NCBI GenBank assembly: GCA_903921295.1
Contig: CAIXOZ010000085.1
Span: 1 to 20,192 of the forward strand
Length of the DNA stretch: 20,192 nt
Source: an uncultured cyanobacterium
GTDB taxonomy: Bacteria; Cyanobacteriota; Cyanobacteriia; PCC-6307; Cyanobiaceae
Direction: 5' to 3'
This document shows, piece after piece, positions 1 through 10,500 of the stretch. Below the pieces are notes generated by a model, which searched no databases, was not told where the DNA came from, and saw only the letters and a program-made list of their open reading frames with translations. Both the position numbers and the translations under genes were made by a program. Position 1 is the stretch's first letter. Every line of letters begins with the position of its first letter.

Positions 1-1018
1 GGCTCTCCGACTCCAGCACCCGCTTCAGGGCTTCGAGCTTATGGGGCGCGTTGACGGTGAGATAGCGCTGACGGATGCGGGTTGAATCGGCCTGCTTCTG
101 GCGGATCGTGATCTCGGCCGGATTGCGCAGATGGGTGTGGGCGATCCGACGGATCTCCGAGGGCATCGTGGCGGAGAACAGCACCACCTGGCGCTGCTCA
201 GGCAGCTGTTGCAGCACCCACTCGACGTCGTCAATGAAGCCCATGCGCAGCATTTCATCGGCCTCGTCGAGCACGAGGCTGCGCAGACCGCTCAGGTTGA
301 GTGTGCCCTGGCGCATGTGATCCATCACCCGGCCCGGGGTGCCGACCACAATCTGGACACCACGGCGGAGCTGATGAATCTGATCGCGGAAGTCGGCGCC
401 GCCATAGAGGGCGAGCACCCGCACCTGGGGCATCCGGGCCGCATAGGTGCTAAAGGCTTCCGCCACCTGCAGGGCCAGCTCCCGGGTCGGGGCCAGCACC
501 AGCACCTGAGGGGTGCGTTGGTCGGGGTCGAGGGCCGCCAGCATCGGCAGGGCGAAGGCCGCTGTCTTGCCGGTGCCCGTCTGGGCCTGACCGACAAGAT
601 CACGACCGAGCAGCAGCTCGGGAATCGCCGCCTTCTGGATCGGCGACGGCGCCTCGTAACCGATCGCCGCCAGGGCCTCAAGCAGGGGCTGCTCAAAGCC
701 GAAACAGGCGAAACCGGAAGCCGGGACCGCCTCTTCCACAACGGCCGCGGTCTGGGGATCCTGGGCAGCGGGCTCTGCGGTGCTGCCGTTCAACGCGTCG
801 ATGGAGGTGCCCGCCTCGTCGAGGCCAGGAGCTGCCAGGGCCATGGACGTCTCGGCGGCGATCGCCACAGTGGCAGTGTCAGCGGCAGGCACAGGGCTGG
901 ATTCGGTCTCCGCTGCGGCCTCCAGGCCGGGGGTGGTGGTCGAGATCAGGGCGGAAGCCTCGCCATGCGTCAGGTCCGAGGCGCTGAGCTCGACAGAGCA
1001 GCTGAAAGCGCTGCCCAT
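1..1018 (-). CDS. deaD: DEAD-box ATP-dependent RNA helicase, DeaD/CsdA-like (3' end outside window)
   Basis: This is an ATP-dependent RNA helicase that remodels RNA structure, probably in ribosome assembly or cold and stress adaptation in the cytoplasm, as known for DeaD/CsdA and cyanobacterial Crh proteins. The 339 visible residues start at ATG 1018-1016. They hold an Ala/Glu-rich extension of about 100 residues and then the RecA-like domain 1 in canonical order: Q motif GYEAPSPIQ (120-128), AQTGTGKT Walker A (145-152), PTRELA (177-182), GG (206-207), TPGR (227-230), DEAD (251-254) and SAT (282-284). Domain 2 begins (IRQRYLTVNAPHKLEAL) before the window edge cuts it. About 170 bp separate it from the upstream cupin gene, so it may have its own promoter. 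The family is certain; the choice of deaD over another paralogue is less so. An internal start after the low-complexity N terminus cannot be excluded. Confidence 0.93.
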   Translation of the reverse strand, partial: MGSAFSCSVELSASDLTHGEASALISTTTPGLEAAAETESSPVPAADTATVAIAAETSMALAAPGLDEAGTSIDALNGSTAEPAAQDPQTAAVVEEAVPASGFACFGFEQPLLEALAAIGYEAPSPIQKAAIPELLLGRDLVGQAQTGTGKTAAFALPMLAALDPDQRTPQVLVLAPTRELALQVAEAFSTYAARMPQVRVLALYGGADFRDQIHQLRRGVQIVVGTPGRVMDHMRQGTLNLSGLRSLVLDEADEMLRMGFIDDVEWVLQQLPEQRQVVLFSATMPSEIRRIAHTHLRNPAEITIRQKQADSTRIRQRYLTVNAPHKLEALKRVLESES

Positions 1019-1186
1019 GGTGGGTTGGGTCACAGAAAAGATGGGGCCTGTAAATCCTTCAACGCAGAGCGGCAGGAACCCATCGGAATCTTGGGTGAGC
1101 CGGGAAAAGAGATCTGCAAAGATCCCGCGCCGAACACCCTTGGCTGCCCTGCCCTTTATCAAAGGCTGAATCCAGATCCTAACACT

Positions 1187-1708
1187 TCATGACGGAGCCC
1201 TTCCAAAATCGTCAGCAAAGCGCTCGATATCCGTCTCTTCAAGCAAGGAACCCCGCTGCACCTCAATGATGGCGAGCCCATCAGCTCCCGCCGTGGCGCG
1301 ATGGATCGCCCCCAGGGGAACGTCGAGGGTGGTGCCCACCCTGGCCGTCAGTTCCTGGCCATCGTTCTCCAGCAGGCCACCGCCACTGACCACCACCCAG
1401 TGCTCGCTGCGGTACCGGTGGCGCTGCAGGCTGATCCGACAACCGGGCGCAATCCACAGACGCTTGACCAGGTACTGATCGCCGCGCCCCAGCTCCTCGT
1501 ACCAGCCCCAGGGTCGTTCGATGCGAACGCCGCCGGCCGCCTTGCAGCGATCCCCGCCGACCTGGACGTCGGGAGGAGGCTCCCCCTCCGCAGCACTCTG
1601 GCGGGGGTTCCGATCGATCGAGCTGGGAAGTGGGGCCACAGACCGGATCGCAGACCTCCTCCAGGATGGGCCGGAATCGGAGATTGCGGAAGCCGGCCTC
1701 GGCAGCAC
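1187..1708 (-). CDS. Cupin, mannose-6-phosphate isomerase type II C-terminal-like
   Basis: This protein resembles the C-terminal cupin half of bifunctional ManC/AlgA-type enzymes, which isomerise mannose-6-phosphate and fructose-6-phosphate using a bound metal. Seen in the 173-residue frame: ERPWGWYEEL (64-73), YLVKRLWIAPG (79-89), the metal-site strand QRHRYRSEHWVVVSG (95-109, with H97, E102 and H103), PLGAIHR (131-137, H136) and a family-typical ending, IIEVQRGSLLEETDIERFADDFGR. There is no nucleotidyltransferase half, so it is a stand-alone cupin domain. The conserved part starts near residue 60. The upstream residues are Pro/Arg/Ser-rich, and the GTG at 1708 is only the first available start (GTG at 1639 is another), so the true N terminus is uncertain. 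It lies 40 bp downstream of recD on the same strand and may be the last gene of that operon. Stand-alone catalytic activity is not shown; a sugar-binding role is possible. Confidence 0.8.
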   Translation of the reverse strand: MLPRPASAISDSGPSWRRSAIRSVAPLPSSIDRNPRQSAAEGEPPPDVQVGGDRCKAAGGVRIERPWGWYEELGRGDQYLVKRLWIAPGCRISLQRHRYRSEHWVVVSGGGLLENDGQELTARVGTTLDVPLGAIHRATAGADGLAIIEVQRGSLLEETDIERFADDFGRAPS

Positions 1709-1748
1709 TGCAGGTGCAGGCCCCCGGGGCCATCCGCCGGCTCCGCCC

Positions 1749-3452
1749 TCAGGCCCCCGGGGTGATCAGCACCGCCCGCCGACGGGCCCGGGTCAGGGCC
1801 GTGTACAGCAGCCGGCGCTCCTCCCTGAGACCCGCCGGCAACAACACGATCACCGTATCCATTTCACTGCCCTGGGCCTTGTGGATGGTGAGGGCATGGG
1901 CAGGGCGGACATCCCCGAGCAGCGCGGCGGGGATCAGGCGCGGCGGCGCGGCTCTGACACCAGCGAAGAGCACCTGACGGCCGCCCGCGAGCACCAGCAT
2001 CACGCCCAGATCGCCATTGGCCAGCTCGAGATCACTGCGGTTGCGCTCACAGAGCACCGGGGTTCCGGCGGGCCAGGCCTGGGGGCCCTGCTCCAGCGCC
2101 GGACCCAGCAGGGCGCGGTGGATGGCGTCCACCCCCCATCGGCCCTGACGCACGGGTGTCAGCACCGCCAGGTGTTCCTGGGCGGCAAGCAGGCCTGCCG
2201 CCAGATCGCCGGTGAGCAACGGTCCCGGCCCGCCGAGATCCACAGCATCGAGCTGACGGCCCAGATCCTGGGCTGATCGGGCCAGCTGGTCCGCACGCTC
2301 CCTGAGGGTGTCGCGCACCATCGGCGGCAGCGCACGAGCAGACGCCTGCTGCCATTCCAGGTTGGCCGCCGGATCGAGACGATCGAGGCCGAGGCCGGCG
2401 AGAGGATCCTCTCCCTCCTGCAGCTGTCGCAGCTGCTGCGCCACGGCCGCAATCGCGCCCTGGTTGCGGTAAGTGGTGGTCAGGGAGATCGCCGCCGCTC
2501 CCAGGTCCAGGTGGCGCCGTTGCAGCTCCTGCAGCACCGCCCCAGGCCCGACGGGCGGCAACTGGGCTGCATCGCCGGCCAGCACCAGCCGGCAGCCGTC
2601 TGGAAGCGCCTCCAGCAACGCCGCCATCAACGGCAGATCCACCATCGACATCTCGTCGACCACCAGCAGATCGAGCGGCAACGGACGGGAGCGATCACGG
2701 CCGAAACGCTCACCGCGACTCTCGAGCAACCGATGCAGGGTGGTGCAGCTCAAGCCGGCGAGGTGCTCGGACAAGGCCGGCTCCAGGCGCTGGGCACCGG
2801 CTTGAATCGCCTGGCGCAGCCGTGCCGCGGCCTTGCCGGTGGGGGCCGCCAGATGCACGCGGACCTCGGGGCGCCGGCGCAGCAGCGCCGCCAGCATCTG
2901 CACAACCGTGCTCGTCTTGCCAGTTCCAGGCCCCCCTTCCAGCAGCACCAGGGGACCCTGCAGCAGCGCCAGCACCGCCTGCTGCTGGTGCGGATCCAGG
3001 CCGGCGGCGGCGGCGGCGCTGACCGCCCGCTGGCCTTCCTCGGCCGCCACCGGCAGCGCCAGGGGAGCGCGGGCCCGATGCACCAGGGCCTCGATCACGT
3101 CCTGGCGCAACCGATGCCAACGGCGCCAGCTGAGGCGATCCTCCACGAGCACCAGCGGACCATCGTCGCGCTGGCTGAGGGGATGCTGGAGCAGACGTTG
3201 GCGGTAGCCCCCGGGCCAGAGTTCGGGATCCAGGCCATCGGGCATCGGCCCCTGGAGATCCAGGCTCACCGCCCCGGCGGCCAGGGCCTGCGTGAGCGCC
3301 TTGATCAGGGCGCCCAGGGCGACATCGACATCGGTGCCATAGAGCCGGGGGAGGCTCTCGGCCAGGGCAGCCGCCAACGCCTCCAACCAGGCCGGTGCCG
3401 GGGGGGCCTCCGGTGACTCCGCCGGGGTCGGGGGCTCGGGGGCCATGCTCAC
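1749..3452 (-). CDS. recD: RecBCD exonuclease V subunit alpha, RecD helicase
   Basis: RecD is the 5'-3' SF1B helicase subunit of RecBCD, which processes double-strand DNA ends before recombination. The 567 residues carry the expected motifs: a weakly conserved N-terminal domain that would contact RecB/RecC, LEGGPGTGKT Walker A (171-180), APTGKAAARL (203-212), VVDEMSMVD Walker B (264-272), AGDAAQLPPVGPG (292-304), TYRN (327-330), and the C-terminal UvrD_C_2 signature HALTIHKAQGSEMDTVIV (519-536) followed by LLYTALTRAR (548-557). The length is close to E. coli RecD (608). The first start is GTG 3452, whose GTGA overlaps the recB stop by 4 bp; an ATG two codons further in (3446) is an alternative. 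The overlap implies translational coupling, and stoichiometric production with RecB and RecC is the likely reason. No missing catalytic residue was seen. Confidence 0.97.
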   Translation of the reverse strand: MSMAPEPPTPAESPEAPPAPAWLEALAAALAESLPRLYGTDVDVALGALIKALTQALAAGAVSLDLQGPMPDGLDPELWPGGYRQRLLQHPLSQRDDGPLVLVEDRLSWRRWHRLRQDVIEALVHRARAPLALPVAAEEGQRAVSAAAAAGLDPHQQQAVLALLQGPLVLLEGGPGTGKTSTVVQMLAALLRRRPEVRVHLAAPTGKAAARLRQAIQAGAQRLEPALSEHLAGLSCTTLHRLLESRGERFGRDRSRPLPLDLLVVDEMSMVDLPLMAALLEALPDGCRLVLAGDAAQLPPVGPGAVLQELQRRHLDLGAAAISLTTTYRNQGAIAAVAQQLRQLQEGEDPLAGLGLDRLDPAANLEWQQASARALPPMVRDTLRERADQLARSAQDLGRQLDAVDLGGPGPLLTGDLAAGLLAAQEHLAVLTPVRQGRWGVDAIHRALLGPALEQGPQAWPAGTPVLCERNRSDLELANGDLGVMLVLAGGRQVLFAGVRAAPPRLIPAALLGDVRPAHALTIHKAQGSEMDTVIVLLPAGLREERRLLYTALTRARRRAVLITPGA

Positions 3453-6400
3453 GGGGTACCCTCCTGCAGCAGGGCATCGAGGGCCAGGATCCGTTGCAGC
3501 GGCGGCTGTTCCAGCACCAGACCAGGCACCGACTCGCCGGGAACCGGGCCAGTGTCGTCCGGGGCAGCACCGGCACCCCCACCATCGCCGACGGCCCCGG
3601 GCAACCCCCTCAGGAACACGTAGCCGTAGCCGCCGAGGTGCTGCTCAGGCGCATAGCCCTCCAGGCGCCAGCGCAGGTAGCGATGCAGGGCCACCAGATA
3701 CAGATGGGCCTGCAGTGGGTAGTGGTGCTCGCACATCGCCTGAACCAGGGCCTGCTGGTGGTACTGCCTGGGGGCACAGGCCACGGCCCGACCCTGGGCA
3801 TCCCGTCCGCCGATCCAGTTGCTCTTCCAGTCGACCACCCACCAACGGCGCTGCCCGAAGCGATCCTCAGCGGCAAAGACCAGGTCGATCGAACCGGTGA
3901 GAAAACCGCGACTGGCCACCGGCAACGTCTCCAGGCTGTCGGCGTAGTCAATCCCAAACGCGCCACCAGGGTGGCGGCGAAACACCGCCGCCAGATCCCG
4001 GGCCCGTACCAGGTGATCGTTGCTGACTGCCAGGGGCAGATCAAACGTCATCTCCACCAATCGCTGCCGTGGGCTCAGCCCGGCCAGCCGGAAGCCGCCG
4101 AGGGCGCCGCCGAAACGGGTCAGTCGCAGGCGATCGATGGCCTGACCCACGGGCTCGGCCTGATCGGGCTCCACTCCGGCCCGCGCCAGTTCCCGCTGCA
4201 CGATGCGCTGGGTCTCAAGGTGGTCGCCTGGCCGCTGAAAATCGATGCGCTCCAGGATGCGATGCAGACAGTCGCCGGCGGCGGCTCCCTTCGGAAAGCC
4301 CACCAGGGGACCGTCCTCCTCCAGGCACCGCTGTGCGACCGAAGCCGGCGCCCCGGTCAGGACAGGCAGCGAGCCCCCACCAGGGCCAGCCGGCCGGTCA
4401 TTGTCGGAGCCCGCCCCTGGCTGCTCACCCTGGAACGCCTCCAGGTCATCCACCGGCAGCGCATCCCGTTCGGGAGCGGGATCGAGAGCATCAAGGGCAG
4501 CCTGGGCGTCCCGATCACGCCCCTCCTCGAGGGAGGCCGGTGCCGGCAGGGGCCCCACACGATGGGTCCAGCCGCTGTAGCTGCAGCGGCCCCAGCGCTG
4601 ATCCAGGGGCCAGCCGGGGACCGCCGCACAGGTCAGCGCCAACCCATCCGACTCGGCCTGTGCCGCTTCCGGCCCGGTGGCTCCGGCGGATCTGGCAGGA
4701 CCGCCCTCCGCTTCGCCCAGCGACGCGATGGTCAGGGCCAGCTCCCGGCGAGCGGCCGACTGCCTGAGGCGCTGGCGCCAGTCATCACTGGCTTCGGCCT
4801 GCTGCCCCTGGCTCCCTCGAGGTAACACCCCCTGGGGACCCAAGCCCGGGTCGGTGCCCACCAGCCAGGGCAACAGTGGATTGGCGTCCTGCTCCTTCGC
4901 CTGGGCGTAGCAGAGCACCAGCAGCACCTGGGCCCTGGTGGCCGCCACATAGGCCAGCCGCTCGCGCTCCTGCTCCTCGGCCTCGAGGTTCTGCTCAGCG
5001 GCGGCACGGCCCGGTCCCCAATGGTTGGAGAGATGCAGATCGAGACGGGGGTTGCGGCAGCCGCGAGGGATCCAGCGGGTACCGAATCCACGGGAGCGCT
5101 GGGAGGGGGCCTGCCAGAGGTAGGGACAGATCACCACCGGGTACTCGAGGCCCTTGCTGCGGTGCACGGTCACCACCGAAATGGCGGCATCCACGGCATC
5201 GCTGTTCGGCAGGTGGCCGTCGGGAGGATCGCGATCCGGATCCAATCGCATCCGCCGCAGCCAGTCGGCGGCGGCCCGCAGTCCGAGGGACTCGGCATGG
5301 ATCCGCTGCTGCACCAGGGTGGCGGCCTGCTGGAGGTCGGCCAGCACCCGGCCGCGCATGGTCAGTCGGGCCAGGTCCCGGTGTTCCACCAGCTGGTTCA
5401 GGGTGCCCAACAGGCCCAGATCGGCCAGCTGTCCGGCCAGGGTCGTGAGGCGAGAGGCCAGGGCACTCCACGCCATCGCCGTGGTGGTCGCCAGGCGCTC
5501 GGCGCTCCAATCGAGCAGGGGAGAAGCCGCCAGAAGCCGTAGCCGGTTGCCATCGTCGGGCTGGGCCATGGCATCGAGAAAACGCTGCAGAACCGCAGCG
5601 CCTTCGCTGGCCATCACATCACCGGCGCTGACGAGCCGCGTCGCCAGACCACGCCGCTCCAGGGCCTGGCGTAGATCTTCCGCCTGGCGATGACGGCTGA
5701 CCAGCAGGCAGAGATCCTCCGGACCCAGCGGGCGGCGCTGACCCTCCTTTTCGAGTACGAGGCGCCGATCAAGCAACGCCTGCACCCAGCCGGCCAGAGC
5801 CTCCGGCAACTCCGCCTCGATGGCGCCGCTGGCGGGCAGGGGCTCACCGGTCAGGCGATCTGCACCGTGCCAGAGCACCTGCAGGGGGGATTCGCCCGCG
5901 GGAAGGGCCAGCGAGGGCAGCCGTGAGGGTTCCGTTTCCGGACTGCTCACCTCCGGCACAGGCAGAGCAGACCGAACCAGACCTGGGGCCATCAACCGGT
6001 TGAGCTGCGCCAGCAGCGCCTTGCTGCAGCGGTGATTGACGCCAAGGCCGACGATCCCGTCACTGGCGCTGCGGGCGGTGCGGTAGGTGGCCAGCTCGCC
6101 GCCCCGGAAGCGATAGATCGCCTGCTTGGGATCACCCACCATCACCAGCAGATGCCGATCACCATCGACAAAGCTGCGCTGGAGGATCCGCCACTGGATC
6201 GGATCGGTGTCCTGAAATTCATCGATCAGGGCCACGGCATAACGCTGACCCACAGCCGCCAGCAGAGCGGCGGCCTGGGGACTGGGCGGGGGGCCATCAC
6301 CATCTCCGGGATCGAGCGCCTCCAGCAGCTGCGAAACGCCGATCACCCCACGTTGCTGGCGTCGCCGCGCCAGCTCCGGCTGGGCCCAGTGGCAGAAATG

Positions 6401-7528
6401 GAGCAGGAGCTGTTCCGCCGGACCATCGACCACCGCCGCGATCGCCGTCATCAGGACCGGATCCGGCAGGGAGGGATCGCCGTGATCGGGGCCTTCAATC
6501 GCGCGGGCGACCTTGCAGAAACTGCCGGGATGGAAATAGCCGGCCAGGAGCTTGTCCTGCTCGAGAACCGCCAGATAACTGCCCGAGGCAGGCTGGGCGG
6601 CCAGCCAGGCAGTGAGCTGGGCGGCGCGGTCCGTGCGCGGGGAGCCGGAATAGGGAGGGGTGCTGCCCTTCACCCCGCACTCCTGACGCCAGCGCCGGGC
6701 CTGTTCCCGCAGGCTCAGCTCCAGGTCGGCGCCCCGTTCCTGCCAGAGCGCACCGAAACGGCGCCACGGCTCCAACCAGAGCGGCTCGAGCTGGTCCGCC
6801 AGGGGGCGATCGGGATCCAGGCCCGCCGGCAGGGGATCAACACCGAGGGCGGGGTCGGAATCCAGCGCCTGCAGCACCTCCGCCAGGCGCTCCACCGTCA
6901 GGCCCCTCTTCTGCAGCCCGGCCAGGAGCTCAGGCGGCAGGGCGAGCACCTGATCGTGCCAATAGTCGTGACAGAGCTCCTGGCGCAGGGTGCCGGCCTC
7001 GCTCTCGAGCGCGAGGTCCGGAGCCTGCCCCGCCTCAAGGGCCTGACGTTGCAGGGTGCGGCTGCAGAACCCATGGATGGTGGTGATGTCAGCGCTGTCC
7101 AAGTCCTCGAGCGCCAGCAGCAGCTGGGCGCGCAGACGATCACGCTGGCCGCGGTCCTTCGGCAGGCCCGCCAGCCAGCCGGCGAGGGCCTGATCACCAG
7201 GCTGAGGCGCCGTCCCGAGCTCCAGGCAGCGCAACCCCGCCTGGAGACGCCGGGCGATGCGATCCCGCAGCTCCGCGGCCGCCGCCTTGGTGAAGGTGAC
7301 GACCAGCAGCTGCTGCAGACGCAGAAAGCCCTCGGGACGCGGTTCCGTGAGCAGCCGCAGAACCAGATGGGCAAGGGCAAACGTCTTGCCGGTGCCGGCA
7401 CTGGCCTCCAGCAGGCGCACCCCCGGATCCAGGCCAAAGCCGTTGGCCTCGAAGGGCGGCAAGGACGGCGGCGCCGACGCCTGGAGGGGCTCAGGATCGC
7501 GGGATCGCGACGAGGACGGGCGGGTCAT
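3449..7528 (-). CDS. recB: RecBCD exonuclease V subunit beta, RecB helicase-nuclease
   Basis: RecB is the 3'-5' SF1A helicase and the only nuclease of RecBCD; it degrades ends, and after Chi it loads RecA. The 1359 residues show LLEASAGTGKTFALAHLVLR with Walker A at 42-49, LLVVTFTKAAAAELRDRI, ALIDEFQDTDPIQWRIL (about 432-446), VGDPKQAIYRFRGGE (about 463-477), VTVHRSKGLEYPVVICPY (about 783-800) and YVAATRAQVLLVLCYAQ. The C-terminal nuclease has GFLTGSIDLVF and WWVVDWKSNWIGG, giving catalytic D1215, D1233 and K1235, equivalent to E. coli D1067/D1080/K1082. The spacing between the first two Asp residues is 18 here against 13 in E. coli. The protein is longer than E. coli RecB (1180); the extra length seems to lie in the linker before the nuclease. 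ATG 7528 overlaps the recC stop as ATGA. Helicase and nuclease both look intact. Confidence 0.98.
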   Translation of the reverse strand: MTRPSSSRSRDPEPLQASAPPSLPPFEANGFGLDPGVRLLEASAGTGKTFALAHLVLRLLTEPRPEGFLRLQQLLVVTFTKAAAAELRDRIARRLQAGLRCLELGTAPQPGDQALAGWLAGLPKDRGQRDRLRAQLLLALEDLDSADITTIHGFCSRTLQRQALEAGQAPDLALESEAGTLRQELCHDYWHDQVLALPPELLAGLQKRGLTVERLAEVLQALDSDPALGVDPLPAGLDPDRPLADQLEPLWLEPWRRFGALWQERGADLELSLREQARRWRQECGVKGSTPPYSGSPRTDRAAQLTAWLAAQPASGSYLAVLEQDKLLAGYFHPGSFCKVARAIEGPDHGDPSLPDPVLMTAIAAVVDGPAEQLLLHFCHWAQPELARRRQQRGVIGVSQLLEALDPGDGDGPPPSPQAAALLAAVGQRYAVALIDEFQDTDPIQWRILQRSFVDGDRHLLVMVGDPKQAIYRFRGGELATYRTARSASDGIVGLGVNHRCSKALLAQLNRLMAPGLVRSALPVPEVSSPETEPSRLPSLALPAGESPLQVLWHGADRLTGEPLPASGAIEAELPEALAGWVQALLDRRLVLEKEGQRRPLGPEDLCLLVSRHRQAEDLRQALERRGLATRLVSAGDVMASEGAAVLQRFLDAMAQPDDGNRLRLLAASPLLDWSAERLATTTAMAWSALASRLTTLAGQLADLGLLGTLNQLVEHRDLARLTMRGRVLADLQQAATLVQQRIHAESLGLRAAADWLRRMRLDPDRDPPDGHLPNSDAVDAAISVVTVHRSKGLEYPVVICPYLWQAPSQRSRGFGTRWIPRGCRNPRLDLHLSNHWGPGRAAAEQNLEAEEQERERLAYVAATRAQVLLVLCYAQAKEQDANPLLPWLVGTDPGLGPQGVLPRGSQGQQAEASDDWRQRLRQSAARRELALTIASLGEAEGGPARSAGATGPEAAQAESDGLALTCAAVPGWPLDQRWGRCSYSGWTHRVGPLPAPASLEEGRDRDAQAALDALDPAPERDALPVDDLEAFQGEQPGAGSDNDRPAGPGGGSLPVLTGAPASVAQRCLEEDGPLVGFPKGAAAGDCLHRILERIDFQRPGDHLETQRIVQRELARAGVEPDQAEPVGQAIDRLRLTRFGGALGGFRLAGLSPRQRLVEMTFDLPLAVSNDHLVRARDLAAVFRRHPGGAFGIDYADSLETLPVASRGFLTGSIDLVFAAEDRFGQRRWWVVDWKSNWIGGRDAQGRAVACAPRQYHQQALVQAMCEHHYPLQAHLYLVALHRYLRWRLEGYAPEQHLGGYGYVFLRGLPGAVGDGGGAGAAPDDTGPVPGESVPGLVLEQPPLQRILALDALLQEGTP

Positions 7529-10500
7529 GGGCTGACGCTCCAGTGATCCAGCAGCGGCCCATAGCGCTCCTCAGCCAGGGCCAGGCGCGGCTCCTGGAAC
7601 AACAGCCGGCCCGGCAGGGTGCTGCCGAAACAGAGGGCCTGGGCCTCCTGCTCCCGTTCACCCCGGCGCTGAAAGCCCCCTTCCCAGGCCTCGATCGCCT
7701 TGACCAGTCCGGAGCCCGGACGTTCGCGTTCGTTCTGGGCGTAGACCAGGGCGGCACCGGGCGGCAGCGGCCAGCACGACCAGCGCCACTGCTCCAGCAG
7801 GGCCTGGAGACGCTCCAGCTCAGCTTCGGCGACCTCGATCAGCGGCGGCTGCAGGGTGTCGACGATCCCGAACCGTTCGCCATCGCGCGCCACCAGCACC
7901 GCCTGCTCCGGCGTCTGACCCGCCGCCACCGACAGCAGCAGCTGCAGCCACAGTTCGAGGCGCTGACGGGACTGTGCTTTCGCGGTGTGCAGCAGCACCA
8001 GGGTCCCGCCCTGCCAGCGCAGGGAGACCTCCAGCTGGCGCCAGCGGCAACGCTCGAGACGGGGCTCTGGCGCCAGAGCCGCCAGGCACCCGTGGAGGCT
8101 GCTCCAACGCTGCTGGAGCAGCGTTGCCTCCAGCACGCCGCCGCTGCGGGCCGGCAGCAGGCCGCGGCCGCGGTTGCGATCCAGCCAGGCCTGAGCGTCG
8201 TCGTCGGCCTCAGCCGCCTGCAGGGTTGCTGCCGCCAGCGGCTGCGCCGTGACCGCGGCCAGGCGTTCGCGGAACAGCGCGCTGCGCTGCCGCTCATCGA
8301 GGCTCAGGGCCTCCAGGTCGAGACGTTCGCGGTTCCATTCCCGCGGCTGGATCCCCAGACCGGAGAGCCAGTGCTCCTGGGGATCGAGCCACCAGCGCCG
8401 CAGATCGTCGTAGGCATCCGCCACGGCCGGCGCTGAGACCGGCGCCTGCGCGGGCATCGGCCCGAAGGCGAGGGCGGAATGGCCGAAGGCGAGGTCCCGG
8501 CGATCGGCAGACTCGCACCGTTCCCGTTCGATCAGGCGGCGGGCCTCCAGAAGGCGCCGATCACAGCTCGGGGCCGGCCGCCCGGGCAAGGGCAGGAAAT
8601 TACGACGTTCGAGGGGGTTGGTGGAATGCTCGACCAACAGACCCGCCATGGCCCCAGGGCCGAGCGCGGCCTCGAGCAGCTCCAGCCACTGCCGCACCGG
8701 CGTCGCCGGGGGCAAGGCATCGCCGCTGCGCGGATCCCGGCAACTCCAGGTGATCAGCAGGTGATCACGGGCCGAGAGCAACGCCTCCAGCAGCACATAA
8801 CGGTCCTGATCGGCCGGCAGCGGATCACCGAGCTGACGGCTGCGCTCCAGAAGGTGGAAACCAGGCCGGGTCTGGCGACGGGGAAAGACCTCGGCATCCA
8901 GGCCCATCAGCACCACGACCCGATGGGGAATCGCCCGCATCGGCTCCAGGGCACTGATCGTCAGCGCGCCGCTGCGGTGCCCGAAACGTCCGCTGTCGAC
9001 GGCCAGACGCTCTTCCAGAACCGCCGCCACCACCGGGGCCTCCAGCAGCGCCTCGGAGCCCTGGGATGCCAGCAGCCAGTCGTCGATGGCGGCGAGTAGC
9101 TCCTGGCGCTGCCAATCCCCGGACTCGGGATCAGCCCCGAGGTCATCGAGCAGCTGGCGCAGCTCCCCCCCCCAGGCCTGACAGTTCCGGGGCTGGCGCA
9201 GCCGCCGCAACCAGCGCTGCAGCCAGGTGAGCAGGTGCAGAATCCGACCGCTGTCCTCCAGTCCGGCCGCCGGAGCCTGGGGGGCACAGCCGCCGATCGC
9301 CAGACCGGGGCTCTCCGGCAGCACCAGCCCGAGCAGCAGCCGATCGATGGCCCAGCTGAGGCTGTGAGTGGGATCACCGGCGCGATCATCCGCGTCGAGC
9401 CCCCAACGGAAGCCGCAGCGTTGAAGGGTGTCGGTGATGGTCCGGCCCGCCTCGCCCTCCAGCTGAAACCGCCGTCTGAGGCCCGGGCTTTCCAGCAGGG
9501 GATCGAGGGCCGAGGCCGTGAGCCTGGAGCCGGCAAGGTTGAGCAGCCCCAGCAGGATGAAGGAGAGTCCCGCCTCGGCCTGCTGGCTGCGGTCGGTCAG
9601 GCGCCAGGGGAGCTCGACACCTGTCGCTGCAGCATCGCCGAACACTGAGGCCAGCACCGGCGCGAAGCGGTCCACCTGGGGCGTCATCACCAGGATGTCG
9701 CGCGGGGCCAGGGTGCGATCGGCCGCCAGCAGCTGCAGCACCCGATCGCGCACCACCTGAGCCTGGCGCAGATGGCCGGCGCAGGCATGGAACTCGAGCG
9801 AGCTGTCGCCGCTGGCGTGATCCAGCCGGGGCCAGGCCTGCGGATCCACCAGCTGCTGCTGGAGCTGTGCCAGCAGCGGACTGCCCAGGCCGGAGACCTG
9901 GCCATCAGGCGCGACCGGCCGATCGGCGGCCACATCGGCAGCCAGGAAGAAGAGATCGCGCTGCTGCCAGGTCCCGAGGATCACCTCACCGGTGCCCTCG
10001 AGCAGCTGCTGAAATTCCCCCCCCAGCCGGCCGAAGCGCGCCTCCAGCGGCGGCGCCCGCAGCAGCCATTCCAGATCGAGGGGCTGCTGCAGCGCCAGGG
10101 CGTCCTGGAGATCGCGACGACGATCGCTGCAGCGCTGCCAGAGATCCCGGCAGGGAGTGAGGAGATACAGATCCACCGGCTGCGCCACCGAAAGGGCCTG
10201 CAGCAACTGGATCTGCACCGGCGCCATGCTGCTGAGGCCGAACAGCACCAGGGGTTCCTCCTCCTGGCGATGGCGACGATCGCCGCTCTGCAGGAGCTCC
10301 GTGGCCTGGAGCACCTTCAGACCGAAGGGCTGAACGCCCAGGCGCCGCGCCAGCCGTAGGAACAGCAGCGGCTGCCAGCGCTGGCTGTCAGGCAGCGGCT
10401 GCCCCCAGCCATCGTGGTCATGGCCCTGGCACCAGGCCGCCACCATCGCCGGCCGGTAGAGCGTGTAATCGTCGATCGCATCGGCGATCGCCCGGGCCAG

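Noticed and set aside
1019..1186. HLR1/RpaB site or terminator upstream of the helicase
   Set aside because: A single TTTACA-like half-site without a partner at the right spacing, and only a weak 5-bp hairpin (1111-1124) followed by TCTTTT on the minus strand.
131..1192. Plus-strand open frame opposite the helicase
   Set aside because: It covers the same DNA as a perfect set of DEAD-box motifs on the minus strand.
3395..4825. Long plus-strand open frame of 476 codons opposite recB
   Set aside because: It lies wholly over the recB 3' part, has Gln/Gly/Pro-rich sequence without any family pattern, and is the usual antisense shadow in GC-rich DNA.
6032..7546. Long plus-strand open frame opposite the recB 5' part
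   Set aside because: This is an antisense shadow of recB motifs, with no recognisable domain.
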